A stretch of 62,267 nt of DNA from Pseudomonas sp. REP124 (GTDB lineage: Bacteria; Pseudomonadota; Gammaproteobacteria; Pseudomonadales; Pseudomonadaceae), in contig NZ_JAIQWX010000020.1 in NCBI RefSeq assembly GCF_020164475.1, forward strand, positions 1-62,267, written 5' to 3'. This document shows, one piece after another, positions 36,100-46,295 of this stretch. The notes beneath the pieces are model-generated. The model made no database searches, was not told where the DNA came from, and was given only the letters and a program-made list of their open reading frames with translations. The number at the start of each line of letters is the position of its first letter. Positions within the stretch are counted from its first letter, which is position 1. The position numbers were made by a program, and so were the translations under genes.

Positions 36100-36384
36100 T
36101 CATGCCAGTCTGCGGCCAAGAGTACGATCGGAGCCATCGGCGGCGACTTGCATGCCCGGGGTGCGGTCGGAGCCATCGGCAGCGACCTGCATGCCCGGGG
36201 TGCGGTCGGAGCCATCGGCAGCGACTTGCATCCCTGGGGTGCGATCCGAGCCGTCTGCAGCAATGGTGTGCTGTTGTTCAGAAACCTGGGTAAAGAAGCG
36301 ATCTTCCTGATTGCTCGGTACCGCGAATGCGGTAGCGCTCAGAGCAAAAGTGGCAACGGCGATCAGTTGGCTAACAGTTTTCAT
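36100..36384 (-). CDS. Small exported protein with 13-residue tandem repeats
   Basis: 94 aa from ATG 36384. Signal peptide (LIAVATFALSATAFA) then a short linker and four repeats of VAADGSDRTPGMQ at residues 41-92; the first begins with Ile and the last diverges to DRTLGRRLA. Small Pseudomonas proteins with related repeats exist, some carrying the uninformative name phage infection protein. Function unknown. A strong terminator follows. Confidence 0.7.
   Translation of the reverse strand: MKTVSQLIAVATFALSATAFAVPSNQEDRFFTQVSEQQHTIAADGSDRTPGMQVAADGSDRTPGMQVAADGSDRTPGMQVAADGSDRTLGRRLA
36109..36264. repeat. Four tandem 39-bp coding repeats
   Basis: Units of 39 bp within the previous gene, nearly identical at DNA level (GCATGCCCGGGGTGCGGTCG recurs), so recent duplication and copy-number variation are likely. 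Confidence 0.85.
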
Positions 36385-36560
36385 GGCGGTGACTCCGGTC
36401 GTAATCAAGGGTTTAGGGCCGGGTCGTTCAGATCATCGTCAATCTGCTTAACCCGTGCAGTTGTGTTTCTGCATGGGTTCAGATTAGGGCCGAGGCTTGC
36501 GCCGAAGTTAGTCGATTCCTGTTCTCGATTTGCTCAATTCTGTTTGCTTGCACACAACCG

Positions 36561-37496
36561 TTATCCAGCGTTTGCACGCAGGCGGGCCATGTCTTTGCTC
36601 GGCGAAGCGCCAAATAGACGGCTGTATTCTCGGCTGAATTGAGAAAGACTTTCATAGCCCTTCTTGTAGCCGATTGATGAAACGTCACTTTTTTCCGAGA
36701 GCAGTAGCCGTCGTGCCTCCTGCAAACGTAATTGCTTCTGGTACTGCAGTGGGCTCATGGCCGTTACAGACTTGAAGCGATGATGGAGGGCTGATGCGCT
36801 GAGGTTGATCAACTGGGCCAGGTTGTCGATGCTCAACGGCTCGGCGTAATGATTGTTCAGCCACTCGATCGCGCGGTTGACGCGATGAGCTTGGGAGTCC
36901 GGGATGGCGATTTCGTGCAAACGCTGCCCCTGTTGCCCCTTCAACAACCGATAAAAAATTTCCTGTATGGCGAAGGGGGCGAGGGCGGATATGTCATCCG
37001 GAGTTTCGAGTAGCCTCAGCAAGCGCAGTACGGCATCCAGCAAGGATATGTCGGTGCGCTCCAGGAACAACCCTCGTTCGCCGTCTCGCGCGACAGGCAC
37101 TCCGATCGGGCTGGCATCGGCGATCAAGCGACAAATCTGCGCCGGATCAATGTCGAGACGCATGCATAGATAGGGGCGCTCCGGACTGGCTTCAATTACC
37201 TTGCCGACGATGGGGAGCGTCACTGAGACCACTAGATAATTGAGCGGGTCGTAGATGTAGGTTTCGTTGGCCAGGCGTACTTCTTTGCGGCCATCGATGA
37301 CCACGCACAATGCGGGCTTGAGTATTTGATGCAAGTCTTCAGTCGGATGGTCGCTGCGGATCAGGTTTAAATTCTTGATCGCCGTGGGGTGAATACCAAA
37401 ATCCGGGGCGAATTTTTTGATCAGGGTCGCCAGTTCGGTGCGTCGTAGGTCGATACCGTCCTGAGGCAGGACGTTAGCAGCGGTAGAGGAAGACAT
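36561..37496 (-). CDS. AraC-family transcriptional regulator
   Basis: 311 aa from ATG 37496. N-terminal AraC_N-type sensor domain (SDHPTEDLHQILKPALCVVI; YLVVSVTLPIVGKVIEAS), then a C-terminal double helix-turn-helix (IDNLAQLINLSASALHHRFK; IGYKKGYESLSQFSREYSRLFG). Proteins of this layout often control nearby oxidoreductase genes; here the neighbours are a porin and a thioesterase remnant, so the target is uncertain. Confidence 0.85.
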   Translation of the reverse strand: MSSSTAANVLPQDGIDLRRTELATLIKKFAPDFGIHPTAIKNLNLIRSDHPTEDLHQILKPALCVVIDGRKEVRLANETYIYDPLNYLVVSVTLPIVGKVIEASPERPYLCMRLDIDPAQICRLIADASPIGVPVARDGERGLFLERTDISLLDAVLRLLRLLETPDDISALAPFAIQEIFYRLLKGQQGQRLHEIAIPDSQAHRVNRAIEWLNNHYAEPLSIDNLAQLINLSASALHHRFKSVTAMSPLQYQKQLRLQEARRLLLSEKSDVSSIGYKKGYESLSQFSREYSRLFGASPSKDMARLRANAG

Positions 37497-38032
37497 GCGG
37501 TCACTCTCCCAAGCCCAATGATTGGTTCGCAATAGTTAAGCTGATTGTGCGGCCACAGACCAGCGCGTCTGTGTCACACAATCTTGCAAAAAACAATTCG
37601 TCCCGGGAATGGAGTTACGTAGTGAGCAAACGTGCGGCTACCTGCGTTTGAACGTTCCCTGGGCCGTTGCGAGCAACTCCCCTTGGTCAGAGACCAATGT
37701 CCCCTGAACGAAATAGAGGCTACGGCCACTTAACCACGGCACAGGTGAAGGCAGGTGATCCACTGTTTTCGGCTTCTGCGAGGAACAGGCGCACATCCTA
37801 GGCAGAGCTGACTCTGGGCAACAAAGCACTTTTTCGACACACCGGCTTGAGAAAAAATCAAAGCGTATTCCGCTATACGCAAGGATTCTGGAGGCCCTCC
37901 CAATTTGATAAAAACTCAGGCGTGACGACCGTTTTAATCGATTGTCAGTGGCTTTGGACGATTTCTACGATCAGCTCCGCACACAGCGATCCGGTCAATG
38001 CACCGGGCACAACAAGAACAAGAGAGCACGTC
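37497..38032. other. Gap between AraC gene and porin
   Basis: About 535 bp. It contains only the thioesterase remnant and the presumed upstream region of the porin gene. The porin frame is open back to 37847 but that part has no porin or signal features. Confidence 0.5.
37638..37760 (-). pseudogene. C-terminal remnant of a hotdog-fold thioesterase
   Basis: SGRSLYFVQGTLVSDQGELL followed by ATAQGTFKRR and a stop is the terminal strand-pair of a PaaI-type thioesterase. The rest of the gene is missing upstream, where the frame has no similarity. Confidence 0.65.
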
Positions 38033-39364
38033 ATGAAATTGTCCCATCCGATCATCCCGGTCAACGCTTCGTCGTGGCCGGAATTCCCTGTATTCAACCG
38101 TATCCACCATTCAGTTCGGGTTTGGCCAGTGCTGATCTGCGGTGTTATGGCGGGTGTTTCGCAGAGCGCCAGTGCCGATTTTCTCAGCGACAGCAAGGCC
38201 AGTCTGGAAGCGCGCAATTATTATTTCAACCGCGATTTCAGGCAGTCCGGCGCGGCTCAAAACAAGGCGGAGGAGTGGGCTCAAGGCCTGTTATTGCGTT
38301 ATGAGTCTGGCTACACCGAAGGGGTTATTGGAGTGGGGGTGGATGCCATCGGCCTGCTGGGCATCAAGCTGGACTCCAGCCCGGATCGTACGGGAACAGG
38401 TCTACTCAAATCCGATCGAGAGGCGCCGCATCGGGCAGAGGATGAATACGGTGAGGTGGGCGTGACAGGTAAGTTCAAAGTGTCAAAAAACACCCTGAAG
38501 GTTGGCACGTTGATGCCGAAGTTGCCGGTAGCGCTCTCCAACGACAGCCGCCTGCTGTCACAGACTTTTCGAGGTGGTTGGTTGAACAGCTCGCAGGTCA
38601 AGGATCTTTCTGTGGATCTGGGAAGACTCGATCGAATCAACCTGCGCAACTCGTCCGACAATGAGCCCATGGCGGTCTACAACGGCGTGTCTCGCAATAT
38701 CCGATTGGGACGGCATTCAGACAGCGACAAGTTCGACTTTGGTGGCGCCACGTACAAATGGTTGCCGGATCTGAGTACCAGCTATTACTACGGTGGTCTG
38801 GAGGGTATCTACAAACAGCATTACCTGACTCTCAACCATGTGTGGAACGTCACGGCGGGGCAAACGTTAAAGTCCGATCTGCGCTGGGCGCGCAGTCTCG
38901 ATGATGGAGGCAGTAACGTAGACAACCGCGCACTGCAGGCAATGTTTACTTACAGCCTGGGAGGACATGCATTCGGACTCGGTTATCAACGCATGGATGG
39001 TGATACGGGGTTCGCCAACATCAACGGTACCGACGCTTACCTGATTAACCTGGTGCAGATCAACGATTTCGGTAATCAAGAGGAAAGGTCATGGCAGGCC
39101 CGCTATGACTACAACTTCGCTGCGTTGGGTCTCCCGGGATTGACCTTCATGACGCGCTACATCTCTGGCGACGATGTTGTGGTGCGAGGAAGGAGCGGGG
39201 TAGGTCAAGAGTGGGAGCGTGACAGCGAGTTGGGTTATGTGATCCAGAGCGGCCCACTGAAAAATCTCGGTCTGCGCTGGAAGAACGCCACCATGCGCAG
39301 CAACTTCACCAACGACATCGACGAGAATCGTCTGATCCTGACTTACACGCTGGCGTTGTGGTGA
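38033..39364 (+). CDS. OprD-family outer membrane porin
   Basis: 443 aa from ATG 38033. A long signal peptide ends near QSASA|DFL. Typical OprD pattern: DSKASLEARNYYFNRDFR near the mature N-terminus, KVGTLMPKLPVALSNDSRLL and alternating beta strands to the end, finishing TYTLALW. An 18-strand barrel for uptake of small carboxylates, amino acids or similar. Substrate unknown. Confidence 0.88.
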   Translation: MKLSHPIIPVNASSWPEFPVFNRIHHSVRVWPVLICGVMAGVSQSASADFLSDSKASLEARNYYFNRDFRQSGAAQNKAEEWAQGLLLRYESGYTEGVIGVGVDAIGLLGIKLDSSPDRTGTGLLKSDREAPHRAEDEYGEVGVTGKFKVSKNTLKVGTLMPKLPVALSNDSRLLSQTFRGGWLNSSQVKDLSVDLGRLDRINLRNSSDNEPMAVYNGVSRNIRLGRHSDSDKFDFGGATYKWLPDLSTSYYYGGLEGIYKQHYLTLNHVWNVTAGQTLKSDLRWARSLDDGGSNVDNRALQAMFTYSLGGHAFGLGYQRMDGDTGFANINGTDAYLINLVQINDFGNQEERSWQARYDYNFAALGLPGLTFMTRYISGDDVVVRGRSGVGQEWERDSELGYVIQSGPLKNLGLRWKNATMRSNFTNDIDENRLILTYTLALW

Positions 39365-39480
39365 TCGCTAAATCATGTTGAGCGCTTATGGGCAGTCGGC
39401 AAAGAGTTCGTCTAATGAACTCTGGACGTTCTTGCTGCCCGCATAAATCGCGTTTTCATATCACCAGGAACTCGTGCGAT

Positions 39481-39502
39481 GCCGCCTTCGGGCGGCTTTT
39501 GT
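39481..39502 (+). terminator. Terminator after the porin gene
   Basis: GCCGCC-TTCG-GGCGGC followed by TTTTGTG. Confidence 0.65.
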
Positions 39503-39661
39503 GAGTCAGAGACTTCTTTTCGACATTGAAAAGATGGATTGATTAAAACGAAACCCAGTCGTCCGTTTTATTCGCTTGTCGAGCATTCACCGCAGACTGA
39601 TCTTTGCATTTCAATCTTTTGGCTAATGCGGCAATTGTCAGCAGACATTCGGAGCGAGGCT

Positions 39662-40564
39662 ATGCGCCAGGATCAACTGGATGGTCTGGTGACCTTTGTA
39701 CAGGTAGCGAGACAGCGCAGTTTCACCTGGGCTTCACAGCAGTTGGGCGTTTCGCCTTCGGCTGTCAGTCAAGTGGTGAGAAGCCTGGAACGCAAACTTG
39801 GTGTGGTGTTGTTCAAACGTACAACGCGAAGTGTCAATCTGACGGAAGCGGGCGCGCAGTTTCTCAGGCAGATAGAGCCTCTCGTCGAGGAGTTGGCAAA
39901 AGCGGCACAACACATTTCCGAGAACGCGTCTGTCCCCTCTGGCGAGCTGCGTTTGATCGCGACAACATCAGCCTATTTGGCTGTACTGCGGCCAGCATTG
40001 AGCAGCTTCCTCAAGCTCTATCCCGCGATCGATGTGGATGTGGTCTTACGTGAGTCGAAAGTTGATTTGGTGCTGGAGGGTTTTGATGCAGGGCTGGGTT
40101 TGGCAGCGCAGGTAGAGCGCGATCTTGTGGCAGTCAGCGTTGGATCTGAACTGCGAATGGGGGCATTTGCGTCTCCGGATTATCTCGCTCGTCGCACCGC
40201 GCCAAATCATCCAAGTGATCTTTATCAACACGACTGCATTGGTTATCGGCTCGGCGATCGTGGAGCGCTGGAGCGCTGGTCATTTGAGAATGGCCAAGAG
40301 TCTCATCATATAAGGGTGAAGAGTCGATTGGTTTACAACAGTCCTATCGCGCTGATGCAAGCGGCTGTTGATGGTCTTGGAATCGCCTATATGCCGGATG
40401 GGCACTTGAGTGCCCTGCTTCAAAAGGGACAACTAACCCGCTTGCTAAGTGATTGGAGTCCGACTGTTTCACCCTACATGCTCTATTTCCCGGATCGTCG
40501 CAGCATTTCCAATCGTCTTCGATTGCTCATTGATCATTTGCGCCACGCCGCAGTAGAGGCGTGA
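39662..40564 (+). CDS. LysR-family regulator
   Basis: 300 aa from ATG 39662 (MRQDQLDGLVTF). Helix-turn-helix at about residues 17-38 (FTWASQQLGVSPSAVSQVVR), then the effector domain. Same direction as and 146 bp before the cytochrome c/IorAB-type genes, which it probably controls. Its N-terminus closely resembles that of the LysR at 54539, so the two are paralogues. Confidence 0.85.
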   Translation: MRQDQLDGLVTFVQVARQRSFTWASQQLGVSPSAVSQVVRSLERKLGVVLFKRTTRSVNLTEAGAQFLRQIEPLVEELAKAAQHISENASVPSGELRLIATTSAYLAVLRPALSSFLKLYPAIDVDVVLRESKVDLVLEGFDAGLGLAAQVERDLVAVSVGSELRMGAFASPDYLARRTAPNHPSDLYQHDCIGYRLGDRGALERWSFENGQESHHIRVKSRLVYNSPIALMQAAVDGLGIAYMPDGHLSALLQKGQLTRLLSDWSPTVSPYMLYFPDRRSISNRLRLLIDHLRHAAVEA

Positions 40565-40710
40565 ACGGATCGTCGTTGAGTGATGCTGCTGCGGATCCTG
40601 TCCAAGCCGTCAGTTTTAACTTTTCCTTCAAAGCTCATGCATGAAATCGCGCTAATTCCATGGCATACCCTGACTAATCTTGGGGAAAAGAAATTATCTG
40701 AGACCGTCAT

Positions 40711-41031
40711 ATGCGCAAACTTCACTATGCAGTAGCGGTGTTGGGGTTGTTCACCCTGGAAGGGGTCAAAGCTGATCAGGCTGCAACGCTCCAGATTTTG
40801 CAGCGCAATGCTTGCACCGCATGTCACCAGGCCACGGTCAAAACGGTAGGGCCGTCATGGCAAGACGTCGCCAATCGCTACCGGGACGGTAGTAAAACGG
40901 CTGCTGAACTTGGCGAGAGTGTGAAGAAGGGCAGCACGGGTCAATGGGGGCCTGTGCCGATGCCACCCCAAGCGCAACTCAACGATGCGGATCTTGCGAC
41001 AGTCACCCAGTGGATACTCTCCAGTCATTAG
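40711..41031 (+). CDS. Small periplasmic c-type cytochrome
   Basis: 106 aa. Signal peptide, heme motif CTACH (about residues 33-37) and a probable axial Met in PVPMPPQ; class I c551-like length. It lies just before the molybdenum enzyme genes and likely takes electrons from their 2Fe-2S subunit to the respiratory chain. Confidence 0.88.
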   Translation: MRKLHYAVAVLGLFTLEGVKADQAATLQILQRNACTACHQATVKTVGPSWQDVANRYRDGSKTAAELGESVKKGSTGQWGPVPMPPQAQLNDADLATVTQWILSSH

Positions 41032-41116
41032 CCTGCCAAACGTGCATTCAATCGGCGGGAGGCTGAGTCCTTCTTCCCAGCATGTGACCAAAAACGTGTA
41101 AAGGCGAGGAGCAGAC

Positions 41117-41602
41117 ATGAGCCAGAGTCTCAATATCAATGGATCCATCTACGAGGTGGATGTCGAAGCGGACACGCCACTTTTATGGGTCTTGCGCGAT
41201 GTCTTGGGAATGTACGGTACCAAGTTTGGCTGCGGTATGGCGCTCTGCGGAGCCTGTACGGTACTCATGGATGGAACGGCCATACGTTCGTGCTTGATGC
41301 CCATAAGCGCCTTGGCGACGGCGAAGATAACAACCATAGAGGGTGTGGGCGCGACCGATGTTGGCAAGCGTGTTCAAGAGGCGTGGCTGGCACATGAAGT
41401 GGTGCAGTGTGGTTACTGCCAGTCTGGACAAATCATGTCTGCCACGGCGCTACTGACGAGCAACGCGAAGCCCGACGATGCGGCCATCGATGGTGCAATG
41501 TCAGGCAACATCTGTCGCTGCGGCACCTACGTGAGGATACGGGAGGCAATCAAGATTGCTTCAGGTCAGGCGACGTCTTCCACTGCGGAGCAATCTTCAT
41601 GA
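41117..41602 (+). CDS. 2Fe-2S subunit of an IorAB-type molybdenum dehydrogenase
   Basis: 161 aa. Two [2Fe-2S] motifs: [15 protein letters not shown] plus distal Cys, and [10 protein letters not shown]...CRCG. No signal peptide of its own; carried out with the large subunit. Related to isoquinoline 1-oxidoreductase alpha. Its stop overlaps the start of the large subunit (ATGA). Confidence 0.9.
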   Translation: MSQSLNINGSIYEVDVEADTPLLWVLRDVLGMYGTKFGCGMALCGACTVLMDGTAIRSCLMPISALATAKITTIEGVGATDVGKRVQEAWLAHEVVQCGYCQSGQIMSATALLTSNAKPDDAAIDGAMSGNICRCGTYVRIREAIKIASGQATSSTAEQSS

Positions 41603-43788
41603 ACACTCCCCATTGCGCTCCACCAAAAAGCTCATTGGAGGAGTCTGAAGGTATCAGCAGACGGAGTTTCATCAAGGCGGGCGCCGCTATTGGTGGTGGC
41701 TTGTTGATCAGTTTTGCACTGCCAATTTCGATGCGTGGGGCGCAGGCGCAAGAGAGCGGGTTCAACCCGAATGCCTATATTCGTATTGATCGCGATGGAC
41801 GCATTTTCCTGACTATTCAGCCGGTGGAAATGGGGCAGGGGACTTACACGTCCATGCCGGCATTGATCGCTGAAGAGCTGGAGGTCGGCCTAGATCAGGT
41901 CGTCATTGAACACGCTCCTGCCGATGACAAACGTTATGCCAATCCCATGCTTGGCTTCCAGGTAACTGGTGGCTCGACATCAGTGCCAGGTAACTGGAAA
42001 CCGCTTCGAGAAGCCGGTGCCGTCGCCCGAGTCCTGCTGATCAGCGCCGCAGCCCAGCAATGGAAAGTGCCTGCAAACAGCTGTACCGCCGATAAGGGCG
42101 TGGTGTTGCACGCCGAAAGCGGTCGTCGCTTGGGCTACGGCGAATTGGTTGACGCTGCGGCCAAACTGCCCTTGCCGGAAAACATCCCTTTGAAGGATCC
42201 GAGCCAATTCAAGTTGATTGGAACGTCGGCCAAACGCACGGATTCGCCTTCCAAGGTCAATGGCACTGCAGTCTTCGGAATAGATGTGCGTCCTGAAGGT
42301 TTGAAAGTGGCCGCTGTAATGCTGAGCCCTGTCGTTGGGGGAACATTGGAGTCTGTCGACCCGGCACCCGCCATGGCAGTCAAGGGTGTGCGGCAGGTAT
42401 TACGTACTGACAACTCGGTTGCAGTGGTCGCCGACCATATGGGAGCTGCGCGCAAGGGGCTGGCGGCGCTACAAATCAAATGGAATGGCGGGGCCAACGC
42501 CACGGTCTCCAGCGAGTCGATGCTCAAAAACATCAGAGAGGCATCCCTTGGGCCGGGTCTTGAAGTGCGTAACGACGGTGACGTGACGGCGGCCATGGCT
42601 CAGGCCAGGAAGAAAGTCGAGGTGGTCTATCAAGTACCGTTTCTGGCCCACGCCTGCCTCGAACCCGTCAACTGTACGGTGCATGTGCGCAAGGACAGTT
42701 GTGATCTGTGGTTGGGCATCCAGGTGCCGGCACGCGCTAAAGCGGTTGCTGCAAAAATTACCGGACTTCCCGAAGATTCGATACAGGTGCATAACCATTT
42801 GATCGGCGGAGGTTTCGGCAGGCGTCTGGAGGTCGATTTCGTTGAAGATGCTGTGAAGCTCGCCCGTCAGGTCGATTATCCGTTGAAGGTGATTTGGTCA
42901 CGGGAAGAAGACACTCGCCACAGTACCCTCAGACCGTTTCACTACAACCATCTCAGTGCCGCGCTGGATGACTCGGGCAAGCCTGTCGCTTGGACTCACA
43001 AAGTAACGGGTGGGTCGATCCTCGCCCGATGGGCACCGGCTGTATTCAAGAATGGAATAGACGGTGATGCGACTCGCGATGCATTCGGCCCCTACGCTTT
43101 TCCCAATGTGAACGTCCAATACGTTCGTCACGAACCGCCGACAGGCATCACTCCCGCGTTCTGGCGAGGGGTTGGGCATACTCAAAACGCGTTCATGGTT
43201 GAAGGTCTGCTTGATGAGCTCGCTCAACTGAACAACTCGAACCCGTTTGAGTATCGGTACCCTTTGCTGGAAAAACATCCCCGAGCCATCAAGGTACTGC
43301 AAATGCTCAGGGAAAAATCCGGTTGGGATACGCCACTGGCACCTGGGCATGGTCGCGGTCTGGCGCTGACTTCATGTTTTAGCACCTATGCAGCTCAAGT
43401 GGCGGAAGTCAGTGTCAGCGACAGTGGTGATGTGAAAGTGCACAAGGTGACCACGGTGGTTGATTGCGGTATTGCCATCAACCCGGACAGTGTCGTTGCG
43501 CAGGTACAAGGCGGAACAGTGTTCGGATTGAGCGCGGCGTTATTCGGCAATATAACGTTCAAGGATGGCAAGGTTGAGCAGGGAAACTTCGACACCTATC
43601 GGGTGTTGCGCATCAATGAGGTTCCACAAATCGACACATGGCGAGTGGATAGCAAAGAAGCGCCGGGTGGGCTTGGAGAGGTTTCGACGGTGACGATCGC
43701 TCCGGCCGTGGTCAATGCGATATTTGCCGCAACAGGAAAGCGACTCCGTACCCTGCCGATTGACCCGCAAGCGCTGCGTAAAGTCTGA
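41599..43788 (+). CDS. Molybdopterin subunit of an IorAB-type dehydrogenase
   Basis: 729 aa from ATG 41599, overlapping the small-subunit stop by 4 bp. Tat signal [18 protein letters not shown] near residue 18, then the xanthine-oxidase-family molybdopterin domains ([55 protein letters not shown] with the expected catalytic Glu). Isoquinoline 1-oxidoreductase beta type, unlike PaoC: there is no separate FAD subunit and a cytochrome c is encoded instead. It oxidises an aldehyde or N-heterocycle in the periplasm; substrate unknown. Confidence 0.9.
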   Translation: MNTPHCAPPKSSLEESEGISRRSFIKAGAAIGGGLLISFALPISMRGAQAQESGFNPNAYIRIDRDGRIFLTIQPVEMGQGTYTSMPALIAEELEVGLDQVVIEHAPADDKRYANPMLGFQVTGGSTSVPGNWKPLREAGAVARVLLISAAAQQWKVPANSCTADKGVVLHAESGRRLGYGELVDAAAKLPLPENIPLKDPSQFKLIGTSAKRTDSPSKVNGTAVFGIDVRPEGLKVAAVMLSPVVGGTLESVDPAPAMAVKGVRQVLRTDNSVAVVADHMGAARKGLAALQIKWNGGANATVSSESMLKNIREASLGPGLEVRNDGDVTAAMAQARKKVEVVYQVPFLAHACLEPVNCTVHVRKDSCDLWLGIQVPARAKAVAAKITGLPEDSIQVHNHLIGGGFGRRLEVDFVEDAVKLARQVDYPLKVIWSREEDTRHSTLRPFHYNHLSAALDDSGKPVAWTHKVTGGSILARWAPAVFKNGIDGDATRDAFGPYAFPNVNVQYVRHEPPTGITPAFWRGVGHTQNAFMVEGLLDELAQLNNSNPFEYRYPLLEKHPRAIKVLQMLREKSGWDTPLAPGHGRGLALTSCFSTYAAQVAEVSVSDSGDVKVHKVTTVVDCGIAINPDSVVAQVQGGTVFGLSAALFGNITFKDGKVEQGNFDTYRVLRINEVPQIDTWRVDSKEAPGGLGEVSTVTIAPAVVNAIFAATGKRLRTLPIDPQALRKV

Positions 43789-44026
43789 GATCCAGAGAGA
43801 GTGACTGTCACCTGCGTGGTGGTGGTCACTCCACTACACGACTTCATTTCATCTTCGAGTCCCCTCCAGAAGCCGTACAGACAGGCGTTCGAAACCTCCT
43901 GAGTTTCTTTCTTTGATTTTTTCTCAAGGGAGAGGCTTTTTTATATCGTTTGTCCAGCTTGCATGGACTGTTGAACATGACCTCCATGGCGCCGCGATCG
44001 CGGCATCTGTTACTGGAGGTCGAACA

Positions 44027-44377
44027 ATGAATACGTCCCTGTGGAGCAGCGAGGCCCCTGTGCGTCTGCTCGCATCCCAACATCGTGTATCGGGCGAGCT
44101 GGTCTTCCCGCCTGTTTCTGTCCATTCCCCACTGGCTGAGCAATACGACGCGGTCACCCTGGCCGATGAAGGTGCTCTGTACAGCTACACCATCATCCAT
44201 CCGAGTCCGAAGAGCGGGTTGCAGCCGTTCGCCCTTGGCTATGTGGATTTGCCTGGCCCGGCTCGTTTGTTCGGCCGTGTGAATGGTCAACGGCGACCTG
44301 TGATTGGTGATGTCTGCCGGGTGTTGCCAGATGACACCTACGGCTATGTATTTGAACTGGTGGAGGATGGGCAATGA
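44027..44377 (+). CDS. DUF35 (ChsH2-like) OB-fold protein without zinc-ribbon cysteines
   Basis: 116 aa from ATG 44027, with TGGAGG upstream. The region RVSGELVFPP...SPL matches the DUF35 rubredoxin-like part but has no CxxC pairs, so no zinc site. The C-terminal OB-fold (YSYTIIHPSPK, ALGYVDLPGPARLFGRV) is intact. Such proteins partner a thiolase or hydratase, and the next gene, overlapping by 4 bp, is a thiolase. Confidence 0.8.
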   Translation: MNTSLWSSEAPVRLLASQHRVSGELVFPPVSVHSPLAEQYDAVTLADEGALYSYTIIHPSPKSGLQPFALGYVDLPGPARLFGRVNGQRRPVIGDVCRVLPDDTYGYVFELVEDGQ

Positions 44378-45519
44378 CGAGCATGCACGTGATGGGCGGG
44401 GCGATGACCCGCTTCGGCAAGCACCCGGGTGTGAAGGCTCCGGAACTGGCGCAACAGGCGATCCTGGCGGCCGTGGCCGATGCCGGTGTTGAGCTCAAGG
44501 ATATCCAGGCCATCTACTGTGCCAACGTCCTGGGCGGGATGATTCTTGGACAGGTCATCCTGCGTGACCTCGGTCTGGCGGGTATTCCGGTCTACAACAT
44601 CGAAAACGCCTGCGCCAGTGGCGCCACTGCTGTTCACTTGGCTCGCCATGCCTTGTTGGCAGATCAGTACGACACTGTCCTGGTGTTCGGGATTGAGCAA
44701 CTGACCCAACTGGGCGGTGGCACCATCCCGATGCAGCGCAATGATGAGAAAACCGACCTCTTCGCCCAGGCTGGCATGGTGCTGCCAGCGATCTACGCGA
44801 TGCGCGGCACTCGTTTCCTGCACGAGCGCGATGCTCAGCCAGCCGATCTTGCGGCGATTGCCGTGAAGAACCGTTACCACGGCTCGCTGAACGAATTTGC
44901 CCAGCAGCAAACCACCGTGACCCTGGAAGAAGTGTTGGCTTCTCGCATGATTGCCGACCCTCTGACGCTGTTGCAGTGCTGCCCATCTCAAGTGGATGGC
45001 GCCGCAGCGCTGGTTCTGAGCAAACGTGCCGGCCCTCATGCCAAAGATGTGCGTGTTCTCGGCTCCACCGTAGTATCGGGCCTGGCTGAAGGAGCCCGCG
45101 ATGACATTCTTGACGCAGAAATTACTGCACGTGCTGCGCGCCAAGCGTACGAACAGGCAGGGATCGATCCACGCGACATCGGTGTGGTTGAGTTGCACGA
45201 CGCCTTTACCATCGCAGAGTTGATCTACTACGAAGCCCTTGGACTGGCTGCGCACGGCGAGGCGGTGTCCTTGCTGAAGTCCGGCGCTACCCAAATCGGT
45301 GGACGCGTGGCGGTCAACCCAAGCGGCGGCTTGCTCGCCAAAGGTCATCCATTGGGTGCCACGGGTGTGGCGCAAATGGTTGAGTTGATGTGGCAGTTGC
45401 AGGGCCGCGCCGGTAAGCGTCAATCCAACGCACCGCGCATCGGCGTCGCTCAGTGCACAGGCGGCGGCATCGCAGGTGTTGATCACGCGGCGTCGTCCGT
45501 TCACGTACTGGGGGTGTGA
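44374..45519 (+). CDS. Thiolase family protein
   Basis: 381 aa. Nucleophile in ENACASGATAVHLA (about residue 88), NPSGGLLAKGHPLGATG with the catalytic His, and the second Cys in QCTGGG near the C-terminus. Resembles the SCP2/lipid-transfer type of thiolase that works with a DUF35 partner, as encoded just upstream. Cleaves or forms a 3-oxoacyl-CoA in the cytosol. Confidence 0.87.
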   Translation: MTSMHVMGGAMTRFGKHPGVKAPELAQQAILAAVADAGVELKDIQAIYCANVLGGMILGQVILRDLGLAGIPVYNIENACASGATAVHLARHALLADQYDTVLVFGIEQLTQLGGGTIPMQRNDEKTDLFAQAGMVLPAIYAMRGTRFLHERDAQPADLAAIAVKNRYHGSLNEFAQQQTTVTLEEVLASRMIADPLTLLQCCPSQVDGAAALVLSKRAGPHAKDVRVLGSTVVSGLAEGARDDILDAEITARAARQAYEQAGIDPRDIGVVELHDAFTIAELIYYEALGLAAHGEAVSLLKSGATQIGGRVAVNPSGGLLAKGHPLGATGVAQMVELMWQLQGRAGKRQSNAPRIGVAQCTGGGIAGVDHAASSVHVLGV

Positions 45520-45520
45520 C

Positions 45521-46285
45521 ATGTCTGCACAACGTTTTCAAAGCGGTCAGGTTGCGGCGGTCACCGGCGCAGCGCGTGGTATCGGCTTGCGCATCGCACA
45601 ACGTCTGGCAGAGGCCGGCGTCATCACCTATTTGCTGGATCGTGACGAGCTAGTGCTCAACGAGGCTGTTGAACGCCTGACCGCAGATGGTTTGCCCGTC
45701 CATGGTATTGCGCTGGATCTGACTGAAGCCTCGGCGGTTGAACGAGCTTTCGCCGAAATCGGCGAGGCTTATGGAGCCCTGGATTTTCTGGTGAACAACG
45801 CCGGTGTGGTGCGCGACAAACGCTTCCTGAAAATGACCGAGGAAGACTGGGATCTGGTGGTGAACACCAACCTGCGTGCGCAGTTTCTCTGCTGCAAGGC
45901 TGCATTGCCACTGATGCTGGAGCGTAACTTCGGGCGCATCGTCAACCTGTCGTCTCGCGCCTGGCTGGGTGGTTTTGGTCAGGCGAACTACTCGGCTGCC
46001 AAAGGTGGTGTGGTCAGTCTGACCCGCAGCCTGGCCATCGAGTTTGCCGCCAAAGGCATCACGGTCAACACGATTGCTCCCGGGATCGTTGACACCCCGC
46101 TGTTCCAGAGTTTCGAGGAAGCTGTTCAGGCGCGCCTGAAAGATACCGTGCCGGTCAAACGCATTGGCACGCCAGACGATATCGCTAATGCCGTGGAGTT
46201 TTTCCTCGACCCGGCGAGCAGCTACGTCACCGGACAAACCTTGTACGTCTGCGGTGGCCGAAGCCTGTCTTCGGCCAGCGTTTGA
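45521..46285 (+). CDS. Short-chain dehydrogenase/reductase (FabG-like)
   Basis: 254 aa. NAD(P) motif GAARGIGLRIA, NNAGVV, and active-site Ser plus YSAAK. Starts 1 bp after the thiolase stop, so it is co-translated with it. Likely oxidises a 3-hydroxyacyl-CoA to the thiolase substrate. Confidence 0.87.
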   Translation: MSAQRFQSGQVAAVTGAARGIGLRIAQRLAEAGVITYLLDRDELVLNEAVERLTADGLPVHGIALDLTEASAVERAFAEIGEAYGALDFLVNNAGVVRDKRFLKMTEEDWDLVVNTNLRAQFLCCKAALPLMLERNFGRIVNLSSRAWLGGFGQANYSAAKGGVVSLTRSLAIEFAAKGITVNTIAPGIVDTPLFQSFEEAVQARLKDTVPVKRIGTPDDIANAVEFFLDPASSYVTGQTLYVCGGRSLSSASV

Positions 46286-46295
46286 GGGAATTACC

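Noticed and set aside
36109..36264. Possible CRISPR array
   Set aside because: Repeats are head-to-tail without spacers and lie in a coding frame with a signal peptide.
37847..38032. 62-codon extension of the porin gene
   Set aside because: A normal signal peptide begins at 38033; the extension has no export or barrel features.
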